The notes: generated from the sequence alone by a model not told the origin. Shown: positions 8,783-17,233, counted from the first letter of the stretch. The stretch is 64,000 nt of DNA from R-RK-3 sp963834945 (GCA_963834945.1 CAWIDT010000006.1:62001-126000), one strand, 5' to 3'. Numbers and translations: made by a program.

Positions 8783-9842
8783 CTATTCGCGCCAGCCATG
8801 AGCTTCGCGCACCTTGAGCATCGCCGCCAGGACCTTGTTCCAGGTGGATTGCTCCTCCATCACCGAATTGGGGAACATGCAGCCGTCCCAGCAGATGTGG
8901 CGCATGGTCTTGGTGAGGTTGCCATTGCTCGTCGCGCAGCCAGTAACCGGCGTGCTTGACCACGTCGAGGCGGCCATTGGGATCGTCGATCCGGCAGTGG
9001 CGGCCGGTCTTTTCATGCGTGCCGGAGCCGAAGGTGGTGCCGTCATTCTGCGCCACGTGGAAATCGAGCGTCCACGGCCGGAGCGCGTCCGCCACCTTCT
9101 TATAGGCGGCATCGAGCGCGTCCTTGTCGGACCAGTCGAAATTTTCGGGAAGAATGCGGTCCTTCTCGGCGTTGGCGCCGAGCACGAACAGCATCGAATG
9201 CGCCATATCGGCCTGATAGCCGACGACACCGGGCATGCCGACCATTTCCAGCAGTTTCACGTTCTCGCGCCATGAATGCATGCCGCCCCAGCAGATTTCG
9301 CCCTCGGCGACGAGGAATTCATCGTAGTCCTGCGCGATCTTGCCGGCTTCGCGGAAGGTCTCCGCGATCAGCTTGGTGTTGCCCTCCGGGTCTTTGTCCC
9401 ACGCCTCGACGCCGACGGACGAGTCGATGCGGACCCCGCCTGTCGGGCGCACGCCCATTTCGCGCATCTGCTGACCGATGGCGCAGGCTTTGCGCACCTG
9501 GGTGAGAAAGCGTTTGCGCTCCTCGGCGTCGCCCATGGCCGAGCCGCCCCCCGCACCGCCCCATATCGGAGCGACGAAGGAGCCGACCTTCAGCCCGTAG
9601 CTGGCAATATGATCGGACATTTTGCGAACAGCGTCCCGGTCGCTGTCGATGTCAAAATGCGGCGCGGTGATGAAGAGATCGATGCCGTCGAAGCCGACGC
9701 CGTCCACCTGGGCGCCCGCCGTCAGCCGCAAAAACGTGTCCAGCGGGATGATCGGCTCGGAATCGGGAGCGCCCTTGCCAACCACTCCGGGCCAGGCCGC
9801 ATTGTGGAGTTTGGGAAAATTGTTCGTCTGCGCGTCTGCCAT
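8783..9842 (-). CDS. Sugar phosphate isomerase/epimerase, first gene of the catabolic operon, with an apparent +1 frameshift near 8927
   Basis: An AP_endonuc_2-type TIM-barrel protein of about 352 residues after correction. The main frame runs from MADAQTNNFPKLHNAAWPGV through VGFDGIDLFITAPHFDID, GEICWGGMHSWRENVKLLEM and FHVAQNDGTTFGSG to HAGYWLRDE, then turns into nonsense. One surplus base near 8927 accounts for this: without it the frame continues NGNLTKTMRHICWDGCMFPN and ends REAHGWRE. The uncorrected frame would run on into the next gene. GGGAGGGG lies just upstream of the ATG at 9842. Distinct from the other isomerase in the operon, so it probably acts on a different intermediate. Confidence 0.83.
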
Positions 9843-10009
9843 GCGCCCCTCCCAAGGGTTTATGTTTTGATGTCCGCCGATGCGGGTTTTGAGCTGACAT
9901 TCAGTCCGGTGGTAGAGGATGACCTTTCCGGGTTCCAGCCGAAACGGATCATATAAGCCGACCTGCGAGGGAATGAACGGCGGCGCACGTTTCGTCTCGG
10001 TTCAAATGC

Positions 10010-10651
10010 TCAGGCTTCTGCTGCCGCCTCCTCGATGGCCGCACGTATCAGGGCGCGGGCTGCCCAATGATTGATGGCGTGGACCTCCTCCGCCTCAAGT
10101 TGCCACATGTCCTTGAGAACCAGCAACACTTCGAGCCCATAGACCAGCGACAAGGCCTTGGCCAGCCGGTCGAATGCTTCAGCCGAGAGCGTCCGACGCA
10201 GCGGCGCGATGGCGTCCCGAAGCACCTGGATGCGGTGCCCGCGCCTGAAGAGCGGCTCCGGCCCGAGCGTTCCGGCCTGGCGGCGTGCCCACTGGTCGAG
10301 CGACAGTTTCAGCGCCGCCTTGAAGGTCGCCTCGAAGGCGCTGATGCGCGGCATCGACGTTTCAAGAAGATCGGCAATGCGCTCTTGCGCGTCGCTGGAC
10401 TCCGACGACCATTCCAGGATGGGGCCAAGGCCGTGATCGACCGCCGCATGCACCATCGCCGCCTGGCTGGGGAAATAGCGATAGGCCGTAGCGCGCGATA
10501 CGCCGGCGGCTTCCGCGACATCGCTGACCGAAGGAGACAACCCGCTCTGCATCAGGCCGATCGCGGTCTCCAGCATCAGCTTTCTGGTGCGCGCCTTCGG
10601 GCCACGAGCATCGGCGGCTATTGTTCCCATCGCCTGGCGTGATATGCTCAT
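10010..10651 (-). CDS. TetR-family transcriptional regulator
   Basis: About 213 residues. The N-terminal helix-turn-helix is clear: TRKLMLETAIGLMQSGLSPS then VSDVAEAAGVSRATAYRYFP, the classic TetR recognition segment. The C-terminal ligand domain is not recognisable. The frame stays open far upstream (to 12031), but that part is antisense to the Tm-1-like gene; the ATG at 10651 or 10630 is the plausible start. It lies between the minus-strand catabolic operon (downstream) and the divergent Tm-1-like operon and may control either or both. Confidence 0.87.
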   Translation of the reverse strand: MSISRQAMGTIAADARGPKARTRKLMLETAIGLMQSGLSPSVSDVAEAAGVSRATAYRYFPSQAAMVHAAVDHGLGPILEWSSESSDAQERIADLLETSMPRISAFEATFKAALKLSLDQWARRQAGTLGPEPLFRRGHRIQVLRDAIAPLRRTLSAEAFDRLAKALSLVYGLEVLLVLKDMWQLEAEEVHAINHWAARALIRAAIEEAAAEA

Positions 10652-10659
10652 ATTAAAAC

Positions 10660-10671
10660 GATACGCATATC
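10660..10671. promoter_or_regulatory. Candidate TetR operator
   Basis: The 12-base GATACGCATATC just upstream of the TetR start is a near-palindrome (five of six symmetric pairs match) in the 135-base gap between divergent genes, where TetR autoregulators usually bind. Placement and symmetry are the only support. Confidence 0.3.
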
Positions 10672-10786
10672 TCAAATGCTTTGCAACGCCGCTGGCGATC
10701 TGCCGATCGGGATCCTCTCCGCGCGCATGGCGGGTCGATTCCGCCGATGCTGAATCGACGGCTGCGAGCTGGGAGGAGGCGCGCTG

Positions 10787-11980
10787 ATGACGCAGATCTA
10801 TATTGTTGGCACCGCCGACACCAAGGGCGGCGAACTGGCCTATCTGGCCCAATCCATCAGGGATCTTGGGGCCAATCCTTTGATCGTCGATGTCGGAATT
10901 CGCGGTGCTACGGTCCCGGTGGACATCAGCGCACGCGAGGTTGCCGGACACGGCGGTTCGGGCGCCGACGCCATACTCTCCGCAGATGACCGCGGCGCGG
11001 CGATGAGCGGCATGACGGAGGCCTTCGAGCGGTTCATCCAGACCCGCGACGACATTGCCGGCATTGTGGGCATCGGCGGCAGCGGCGGCACGGGCATCGT
11101 CACGGCGGGCATGCGGAAACTGCGGATCGGCCTGCCCAAGATCATGATCTCCACTCTCGCCTCGGGCGATGTCGCGCCCTATGTGGGGGTCTCCGACATC
11201 ATCATGATCCCCTCGATCACCGATATGGCCGGGCTTAATCGGATCACCCGTCTCATTTTTCAGAACGCCGCCCAGGCGATCGTGGCGATGAGCGCCAACC
11301 CGCCGATGGTGGGCGGCGGCAAGCCGGCGCTTGGCCTGACCATGTTCGGGGTCACCACCCCGGCGGTGACGCAGATCACCGAACTCATGGCCGCAGATTA
11401 CGAGACCTTGGTGTTCCATGCGACCGGGACGGGCGGCCGGGCGATGGAAGCGCTGGTGGACAGCGGCTTGCTCGCCGGCGTCCTCGACATCACCACCACC
11501 GAGATTTGCGACATGCTGTTCGGCGGCGTGCTGCCGGCCGGACCGGACCGCCTGGGTGCCGTTGCGCGGACGAAGCTGCCCTATGTCGGCTCGGTGGGGG
11601 CGCTGGACATGGTCAATTTCTGGGCGCCCGAGACCGTAGCGGCGCATTTTGCCGGGCGTCTCTTCTACAAGCACAATCCGAATGTGACGCTGATGCGGAC
11701 GACGGCGCAGGAGTGCCGGGCGATCGGCGAATGGCTTGGCTATAAGCTGAATACGTGCGACGGCCCGGTGCGTTTTCTCATCCCGGAGCGGGGCGTCTCG
11801 GCGCTCGACATCGAAGGCGGCGCCTTCTTCGACCCGGAAGCGGACAAAGCGCTGTTCGACGCCATCGCGAGCACGGTCCGCTGGACGGAGCACAGGAAAC
11901 TGGAGCGGCTGCCGCTTCATATCAATGACCCGGCATTCGCAGCCGCCGCCGTCGCGGCTTTCAACGACATCGCACATTAG
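10787..11980 (+). CDS. Tm-1-like ATP-binding domain protein (UPF0261)
   Basis: A 397-residue homologue of the ATP-binding N-terminal half of tomato Tm-1. It begins QIYIVGTADTKGGELAYLA, has a Gly-rich loop GIVGIGGSGGTGIVTAGMRK near residue 100, and conserved PKIMISTLASGDVAPYVG. The Tm-1 C-terminal half is a TIM barrel, which in bacteria is usually encoded by the next gene; here that gene is only a remnant. Function in bacteria is unknown. GGGAGGAGG lies shortly upstream of the ATG. Confidence 0.9.
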   Translation: MTQIYIVGTADTKGGELAYLAQSIRDLGANPLIVDVGIRGATVPVDISAREVAGHGGSGADAILSADDRGAAMSGMTEAFERFIQTRDDIAGIVGIGGSGGTGIVTAGMRKLRIGLPKIMISTLASGDVAPYVGVSDIIMIPSITDMAGLNRITRLIFQNAAQAIVAMSANPPMVGGGKPALGLTMFGVTTPAVTQITELMAADYETLVFHATGTGGRAMEALVDSGLLAGVLDITTTEICDMLFGGVLPAGPDRLGAVARTKLPYVGSVGALDMVNFWAPETVAAHFAGRLFYKHNPNVTLMRTTAQECRAIGEWLGYKLNTCDGPVRFLIPERGVSALDIEGGAFFDPEADKALFDAIASTVRWTEHRKLERLPLHINDPAFAAAAVAAFNDIAH

Positions 11981-11989
11981 AGGGAAGAC

Positions 11990-12156
11990 ATGGCAGCGAT
12001 TCCACGCGCGCAAATCCTGGACAGGCTTCACGACATGGTCATCGTCCAGGGGATGGCACGGGTTTTACGGTGCAAGTTCGATGGAACGCCTGCCGGTTGA
12101 GGTGGCGATCCGAAAAGCAGGTCGAGGATTTCAAGGCGTTGCCGCTGCGCGGCTGA
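11990..12156 (+). pseudogene. Internally deleted TIM-barrel (phosphoenolpyruvate hydrolase-like / Tm-1 C-terminal half) gene remnant
   Basis: Ten bases after the Tm-1-like gene an ATG with a good ribosome site starts MAAIPRAQILDRLHDMV, the expected N-terminus of the TIM-barrel partner. Within about 20 codons the sequence jumps, in another frame, to GFYGASSMERLPVEVAI, which is the C-terminal part of that family, then after one more frame change to EKQVEDFKALPLRG and a stop at 12154-12156. Some 200 or more central codons are missing. Both ends are recognisable, so this is a deletion scar, not a small gene. Confidence 0.75.
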
Positions 12157-12169
12157 TCGGAGGCAGACA

Positions 12170-12583
12170 ATGAGCAAGGAAAACAATTTCGTCTATCCCA
12201 AGGATGTCGATGCCTTCGGTTTCGACTGGGGCCGGCTGTCATTGACGGTGGCGCCCGAAACCAACGGCGCCAAGGGCTTCTCCGGGGGCGTGGTGGACCT
12301 GCCGAGCGGCCAGGGCCACGCGCGGCACAACCATCCCGGCGCGGAGGAAATCATATTCGTGATATCGGGTCACGGCCAGCAGATGGTTGAAGACCCCGAT
12401 GGCAATCCGGTCACGCAGGATGTCGGTCCGGGCTGCACCGTCTTCGTGCCCGAAAGCCGCTTTCATTCGACGCTGAATACGGGCAGCGGCCCGATGCAGC
12501 TCTTTGTGGTTTATTCGCCGGCCGGCCCGGAACTCGGCCTGCGGGAGCTGCCGGATTTCCACATCATAGAGGCGGGGAGCTGA
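12170..12583 (+). CDS. Cupin-domain protein
   Basis: A 137-residue single-domain cupin. Motif 1 is GHARHNHPGAEEIIFVISGHG (two His and a Glu as metal ligands), motif 2 CTVFVPESRFHSTLNTG with the fourth His. Such proteins are metal-dependent isomerases, dioxygenases or sugar-binding proteins; the substrate is not evident. GGAGG lies upstream of the ATG, 13 bases after the TIM-barrel remnant, so it is the last gene of the Tm-1-like operon. Confidence 0.88.
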   Translation: MSKENNFVYPKDVDAFGFDWGRLSLTVAPETNGAKGFSGGVVDLPSGQGHARHNHPGAEEIIFVISGHGQQMVEDPDGNPVTQDVGPGCTVFVPESRFHSTLNTGSGPMQLFVVYSPAGPELGLRELPDFHIIEAGS

Positions 12584-12711
12584 GTTCCACACGGTTCGGC
12601 TGGGCTGGCTGGATCACGCTTAAGTTACCAGAATGAAAGCAGCATGGCGCAGGAACAAAGTGGTCAGGACGTAGCTTGTCTGGGAGGTGAGCAAACGAAA
12701 AGGACAATCTT

Positions 12712-13053
12712 ATGCAACGAGTGATGATCGCGTTAGCCGCATCGGCAGGTGTTCTTGCTTTGTCGGCTGGCGCATTCGCCTCCACTGGGAATGACAACGC
12801 CGCGACTGGTGTTTCTACCGGTGCCATTAAGATGGCTCAAGCTTCCGGCAGCGGAGCCTCGACCGGCAATGGCGGCAAAGCGGTGGATCAGCAGTTCATC
12901 GATCCTAACGTAAAGGAAGCCCCAGGCAGCGATGCCGCCGCAACTCCGGGGACCGACAACCCGGGAAGTTCGGTGGACACGACGTCTTCGACCGAACCGA
13001 CCACGGATGAGAGCAAGGCGAAGAAAAATCCGTCGGGCGCTCCTGTAAAATAA
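12712..13053 (+). CDS. Small exported Ser/Thr/Gly-rich protein of unknown function
   Basis: 113 residues with a clear signal peptide (MQRVMIALAASAGVLALSAGAFA, likely cut after AFA). The mature part is low-complexity, rich in Ser, Thr, Gly, Ala and Asn with a few acidic and Lys residues, and looks disordered. No domain is recognised. GGGAGG lies about 25 bases upstream and AAAAGGA closer to the ATG. It is followed by a hairpin terminator. Confidence 0.7.
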   Translation: MQRVMIALAASAGVLALSAGAFASTGNDNAATGVSTGAIKMAQASGSGASTGNGGKAVDQQFIDPNVKEAPGSDAAATPGTDNPGSSVDTTSSTEPTTDESKAKKNPSGAPVK

Positions 13054-13098
13054 TAATTGGACCGGCCCCTCCCCGGCTCTTAAAAGTCTCAACCTACA

Positions 13099-13127
13099 TT
13101 GGCACGGCCCCAGGCGGGCTGTGCCAA
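13099..13127 (+). terminator. Hairpin terminator after the small exported protein gene
   Basis: Arms 13099-13110 and 13116-13127 pair over 12 bp with one G-T wobble around a 5-base loop, followed by TTCTT. It lies 45 bases after the stop of the exported-protein gene and just before the next gene. Confidence 0.65.
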
Positions 13128-13153
13128 TTCTTATGAGGGAGAGCGACCCGATC

Positions 13154-14209
13154 ATGGCCGTCGAATTCCTGCCATCCGCCGCCCCGTTGTTACTGCCGTT
13201 CTATGGGGTCGAGCCGGAATTTGGGGCCGCTCCCCGCTTTTTCGGGGCAACGTCCAGCGTGCTCGGCAAGGTAACCATCGGTGCCGGCGCTTTAATCGCC
13301 GGAGGCGCAGTGATCCGCGGCGACGGTCACTTCGTGCACATCGGGGACGATGTCTCCATCGGAGAGATGGCGACCGTGCATATCGCCCACGACGTTTATC
13401 CGGCGATCATCGGAAATCGTGTCGCCCTCGGACGGAACGCCGTCGTGCATGCATGCACCGTCGGTGACGATTGCGTGGTCGAAGACAATGCGGTCATCCT
13501 CGACGGTTCGGTGCTGGGTAACGTTGTTGTCATCGAGGCGAATTCGACGGTTTTTCCGCGCTCGGTGCTGGCGGGCGGGTTCGTCTACGCCGGAAGCCCC
13601 GCCAAACAGGTCCGCGCGCTGACGCTTGCCGAATGCGCCGAGCGTGCGCGAGCCTTACGCGAGGCGGCGGCATCCTCCACGATCAGCAAGCCGGAGGAGA
13701 CGATAGGCTCCGCGACTAAAGTACCGGATGGGGTTTTCGTCGCGAAAACGGCGTGCCTTTCCGGCAGAGTTGCGCTGCATCATCAGGCGAGCGTGTTCTT
13801 TGGATGCCACCTGCATGCAGGGGCCGGCGCGATTGTTGTAGGCGAGAACACCAACATCCAGGACAACACGCAGATCCGCAGCGCGGAGGGCGGTGTGGAG
13901 ATCGGCCGCGACACCACGATCGGGCACAATGTGACGATGGGCGACGGCCGCATCGGCAATCGGGCTCTGATCGGCATCGGGTGCGTCCTGGCCGAGGGCG
14001 CCATCGTGGAGGATGACGTGCTTCTGGCTGCTGGCGCGGTCACCGGCGCCCGGCAGACAATCGGGAGCGGATGGCTATGGGGCGGGCGTCCGGCTCGGCC
14101 GCTCGCGCCGCTCGATGACGCAAAACGGGCCATGATGCGCGTTATCATCGAGCAATATTGCGACTACGCACGCACTTACCGGTCAGCACAAGCCCTGTCA
14201 CACGGATGA
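13154..14209 (+). CDS. Tandem gamma-class carbonic-anhydrase-like protein (two fused left-handed beta-helix domains)
   Basis: 351 residues made of two gamma-CA-like hexapeptide-repeat domains (about 35-155 and 200-320) joined by a helical, Ala-rich linker. Aligned to Cam of Methanosarcina, domain 1 keeps the equivalents of His81 (H76, in TVHIAHD) and His122 (H99, in VVHACTVGDD) but has Arg at the His117 position (R94). Domain 2 has only the His117 equivalent (H258, in TTIGHNV), with Arg242 and Gly263 at the other two. In Cam the zinc is bound by His81 and His122 of one subunit and His117 of the next, so the fusion could build one composite site. Start chosen at ATG 13154; an in-frame ATG at 13133 is an alternative. 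Confidence 0.85.
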   Translation: MAVEFLPSAAPLLLPFYGVEPEFGAAPRFFGATSSVLGKVTIGAGALIAGGAVIRGDGHFVHIGDDVSIGEMATVHIAHDVYPAIIGNRVALGRNAVVHACTVGDDCVVEDNAVILDGSVLGNVVVIEANSTVFPRSVLAGGFVYAGSPAKQVRALTLAECAERARALREAAASSTISKPEETIGSATKVPDGVFVAKTACLSGRVALHHQASVFFGCHLHAGAGAIVVGENTNIQDNTQIRSAEGGVEIGRDTTIGHNVTMGDGRIGNRALIGIGCVLAEGAIVEDDVLLAAGAVTGARQTIGSGWLWGGRPARPLAPLDDAKRAMMRVIIEQYCDYARTYRSAQALSHG

Positions 14210-14212
14210 AAT
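14195..14212 (+). promoter_or_regulatory. Weak candidate Pho box upstream of the lipid-remodelling operon
   Basis: CTGTCAC, four bases, then ATGAAAT. The first half-site matches the PhoB consensus CTGTCAT at six of seven positions, the second at only four. It is 50 bases upstream of the phospholipase-like gene, whose family is PhoB-controlled in Sinorhizobium. Weak sequence support. Confidence 0.22.
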
Positions 14213-14261
14213 GTTAATGGTCTTTTCTGCTGCCAACGGCAACGGAAAGCAGTGATTCTGG

Positions 14262-15182
14262 GTGCAAGACACTGACGACGACCGGGAGGACAGCGAGCGG
14301 GGCCGCACGGCCTTCCGCACGCTTTTCATCTCCGACATCCATCTGGGCACGCGCGCTTGCCAGGCCGAGGCCTTTCTGGATTTTCTGAGCGCCCATGACG
14401 CGGCCATCATCTATCTGGTCGGCGACATCATCGATTTCTGGCGGGTACGGCGCGGGGCAATCTGGCCGCAGTCGCACAATGACGTGCTGCAGAAGCTGCT
14501 GCGCAAAGTGCGCAAGGGCGCAAAGATCTACTTCATTCCCGGCAATCACGACGAAGCGCTGCGCGCCTATTGCGGCGCCAGCTTCGGCGGCATCGAAATT
14601 CATCGCGATGTCATCCATGTCACCGCCGACGGGCGCCGCTTGCTGATCATGCATGGCGATGAGTTCGACGTCGTCGTGCGCTATGCCAAATGGCTCGCGT
14701 TTCTGGGGGACCGCTCCTATGAATTCGCGCTCTGGTGCAACCATCCGATCAACTGGATGCGGCGGCGCTTCGGTTTCGGCTATTGGTCGCTTTCCGCCTA
14801 TCTGAAGCTGCGGGTAAAGAGCGCGGTCAGTTTCATCGGCGAATTCGAGCACGCGATCGCGACCGAGGCCAAGCGCCGCCATGCGGATGGCGTGGTCTGC
14901 GGACATATCCACCACGCCGCCGACCGGGCAATCGAAGGTATCCGCTATATCAATTGCGGTGATTGGGTGGAAAGCTGCACGGCCGTTGCCGAGGATCATG
15001 CCGGACGGCTGCGCCTGATCCGGTGGCATGACGGCCAGCTTCATCCCGCTCCGAAAACGCCGGCCGCACTTCCGGCTGCAACCCCTATGCCATTGATCGC
15101 TGGCGCGCAGACCCCGATAGCGTTCCGCCCGTCGAGCCGGGTTGCCGACCTGCAAATCAGTTCCACCGAGCGGCCTTGTTAA
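14262..15182 (+). CDS. plcP: Calcineurin-like phosphoesterase, likely PlcP-type phospholipase C
   Basis: 306 residues with all metallophosphoesterase motifs: LFISDIHLGTR, YLVGDIIDFWRV, YFIPGNHDEALR, LLIMHGDEFDVV and VVCGHIHHAA. By sequence it belongs to the LpxH-like (UDP-2,3-diacylglucosamine diphosphatase) group, which includes PlcP of Sinorhizobium meliloti, a phospholipase C that releases diacylglycerol from phosphatidylcholine under phosphate limitation. The location directly before btaA and btaB, which use diacylglycerol, favours PlcP. The start is GTG at 14262, since an in-frame TGA lies 12 bases upstream. Confidence 0.8.
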   Translation: MQDTDDDREDSERGRTAFRTLFISDIHLGTRACQAEAFLDFLSAHDAAIIYLVGDIIDFWRVRRGAIWPQSHNDVLQKLLRKVRKGAKIYFIPGNHDEALRAYCGASFGGIEIHRDVIHVTADGRRLLIMHGDEFDVVVRYAKWLAFLGDRSYEFALWCNHPINWMRRRFGFGYWSLSAYLKLRVKSAVSFIGEFEHAIATEAKRRHADGVVCGHIHHAADRAIEGIRYINCGDWVESCTAVAEDHAGRLRLIRWHDGQLHPAPKTPAALPAATPMPLIAGAQTPIAFRPSSRVADLQISSTERPC

Positions 15183-15267
15183 GACCAGCCGCCGCAAGCG
15201 TGCGCGCGAGTAGAGTCACTGCAAAATTCTGGATGCCCCGGCATCCACCAATGAGAAGGAGGCACGA

Positions 15268-16515
15268 TTGGTTGAAGCTGCCAATGCCGCGACGCCCAAA
15301 AGCGGCGCAATGATCGGCGCGGCCGTCTGCCGGAGCCACCTGTTTTCGGCGGAGGGCCTCCGGGAACGGCTGTTCACGCTGGCTTTTTCCAACCTCGTCT
15401 ATCCGCAAATATGGGAAGACCCCGCGGTCGACCTGGAGGCGCTCGCACTCGATGCGCACAGCCGCGTCATCACGATCGCCTCGGGCGGCTGCAACGTGCT
15501 CAACTATCTGACCGCCGGACCGGCACACATCACCGCCGTCGACATCAACGCCGCGCATGTGGCGCTCAGCCGGTTGAAGCTTGTGGCCGCGCGCCACTTG
15601 CCGGATCGCGAGGCGTTCTACCGCTTCTTCGGCGCGGCCGACACAGCTGTGAACATCGCCGCATTCAAGCGATACATTCTGCCGCATCTGGACGCCGCGA
15701 CCGCCGCCTACTGGTATGGCCGCCACGGTCTGCGCCGCCGCCGCCGGATCAGGCGGTTTGCCGATAATTTTTACCGTGCCGGGCTGCTGGGCAGCTTCAT
15801 CGGCGCCAGTCACCTTGTCGCGAGGCTGCATGGCGTCAATCCGCGCACCCTGCTCAAGGCGCGCACGCTCGACGAACAGCGCCACATCTTCGACCGCGAA
15901 TTGGCGCCGCTGTTCAACCGGCGCACGGTGCGCTGGCTGGTCAACCGTCCGGCGTCGCTGTATGGGCTGGGCATTCCGCCGGCACAATATAAGGCGCTTG
16001 TCGGAGACATGGAGGGAGGCATGGCCGAAGTGCTGCGCCAGCGCTTGGAACGGCTGGCCTGCGGCTTTCCGCTCGCCGAGAACTACTTCGCCTGGCAGGC
16101 TTTTGGGCGGCGCTACGCGAAATCCGAGAGCGGGCCGCTGCCGCCTTATCTCGACCGCGCGAATTTCGAGGCGGTGCGCGGCAACGCCTCGCGCGTCTCG
16201 GTTCATCACGTGCCGATGACCAGCCATCTTGCCGCATCGCCCCCTGGGAGCTTCGACCGTTATGTACTGCTCGACGCACAGGACTGGATGAGCGCCGCCG
16301 ATCTCACTGAACTTTGGGGCGAGATCAGCCGTACCGCGCGTCCCGGCGCCCGCGTCATCTACCGCACAGCCGGCGAGCCAACAATTCTGCCGGGGCGCGT
16401 GCCCGACAATATCCTGTCGCGCTGGCATTATGCGGCGGAGGTCTCGTGCGCGCTGACCCTGAAGGACCGATCGGCGATCTATGGCGGGTTCCACCTCTAC
16501 CAGCTCAAGGCTTGA
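15268..16515 (+). CDS. btaA: BtaA: S-adenosylmethionine:diacylglycerol 3-amino-3-carboxypropyltransferase
   Basis: First step of betaine-lipid (DGTS) synthesis: the aminocarboxypropyl group of SAM is moved to diacylglycerol. The 415-residue protein has the DUF3419/BtaA pattern: LAFSNLVYPQIWEDPAVDLE, a SAM-binding segment VITIASGGCNVLNYL, ITAVDINAAHVALSRLKL, FFGAAD, and C-terminal FDRYVLLDAQDWMS with FHLYQLKA at the end. The TTG start at 15268 is supported by AGAAGGAGG about 6 bases upstream. It is 5 bases before btaB. Confidence 0.9.
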   Translation: MVEAANAATPKSGAMIGAAVCRSHLFSAEGLRERLFTLAFSNLVYPQIWEDPAVDLEALALDAHSRVITIASGGCNVLNYLTAGPAHITAVDINAAHVALSRLKLVAARHLPDREAFYRFFGAADTAVNIAAFKRYILPHLDAATAAYWYGRHGLRRRRRIRRFADNFYRAGLLGSFIGASHLVARLHGVNPRTLLKARTLDEQRHIFDRELAPLFNRRTVRWLVNRPASLYGLGIPPAQYKALVGDMEGGMAEVLRQRLERLACGFPLAENYFAWQAFGRRYAKSESGPLPPYLDRANFEAVRGNASRVSVHHVPMTSHLAASPPGSFDRYVLLDAQDWMSAADLTELWGEISRTARPGARVIYRTAGEPTILPGRVPDNILSRWHYAAEVSCALTLKDRSAIYGGFHLYQLKA

Positions 16516-16520
16516 CGGGC

Positions 16521-17174
16521 ATGACGGAACTCGCTTCGGCCGCCGAGAGGATGGACGGCATCTATCGGCGGCAGCGCTTCATCTATGACGCGACGCGGCG
16601 CTATTACCTGCTCGGCCGCGACCATCTGATTGCCGATCTGCGCATACCGGGCAAAGCAAGCGTGCTGGAGATCGGCTGCGGCACGGGGCGCAACCTGATC
16701 CTGGCGGCGCGGCGTTATCCGGGGGCGCAGCTTTGTGGCCTGGACGTGTCGGAGGTCATGCTGCGGACGGCGCGGACCTCGGTGGCACGGGCCGGGCTTT
16801 CAGAACGAATTCAGCTGGCGGCGGGCGACGCGACGGCGTTCGACGCGGCGGCCCTCTTCGGGGCGAAAAACTTCGAGCGCGTCCTCATCTCCTACGCGCT
16901 GTCCATGATACCGGCCTGGACCGAGGTGGTGAAAAGCGCCGCAGCCTGCGTTGCAGCGGGCGGTGCGCTGCTGATCATCGATTTCGGTGATTTCGCCGGA
17001 TATCCGGCGGTGGTGCAGCGCGCTCAGCACGCCTGGCTCCGCCACTTCTCGGTCACGCCCATCCCTGAATTCGAGAAGCGGATCAGCGCGCTCGCCGCCG
17101 AAATCGGCTTTACCTGCGCGACCGAACGGCTCTATGGCGGTTATGCAATCGAGGCCAGTCTGCAACGCCGCTAA
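16521..17174 (+). CDS. btaB: BtaB: N-methyltransferase forming diacylglyceryl-trimethylhomoserine
   Basis: SAM-dependent methyltransferase adding three methyl groups to diacylglycerylhomoserine. The 217-residue protein has motif I SVLEIGCGTGRNLILAARRY and AQLCGLDVSEVMLRTAR, with FERVLISYALSMIPAW downstream. The ATG at 16521 follows the btaA stop by 5 bases. Position after btaA identifies this methyltransferase as BtaB; sequence alone would give only a class I methyltransferase. Confidence 0.88.
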   Translation: MTELASAAERMDGIYRRQRFIYDATRRYYLLGRDHLIADLRIPGKASVLEIGCGTGRNLILAARRYPGAQLCGLDVSEVMLRTARTSVARAGLSERIQLAAGDATAFDAAALFGAKNFERVLISYALSMIPAWTEVVKSAAACVAAGGALLIIDFGDFAGYPAVVQRAQHAWLRHFSVTPIPEFEKRISALAAEIGFTCATERLYGGYAIEASLQRR

Positions 17175-17233
17175 AAGATGGTGCCGTCTAACCGCTTTAG
17201 GCCGCGATAAGCTTAGTTGAAGTACTCTTTACC

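Noticed and set aside
10010..12031. 673-residue minus-strand frame that includes the TetR gene
   Set aside because: Everything upstream of 10651 is antisense to the Tm-1-like gene and has the His/Arg/Asp-rich look of shadow frames; only the TetR part is real.
14262..15182. Annotation as lipid A enzyme LpxH
   Set aside because: The fold fits, but no lipid A gene is nearby and the gene directly precedes btaA-btaB; PlcP is the better reading.
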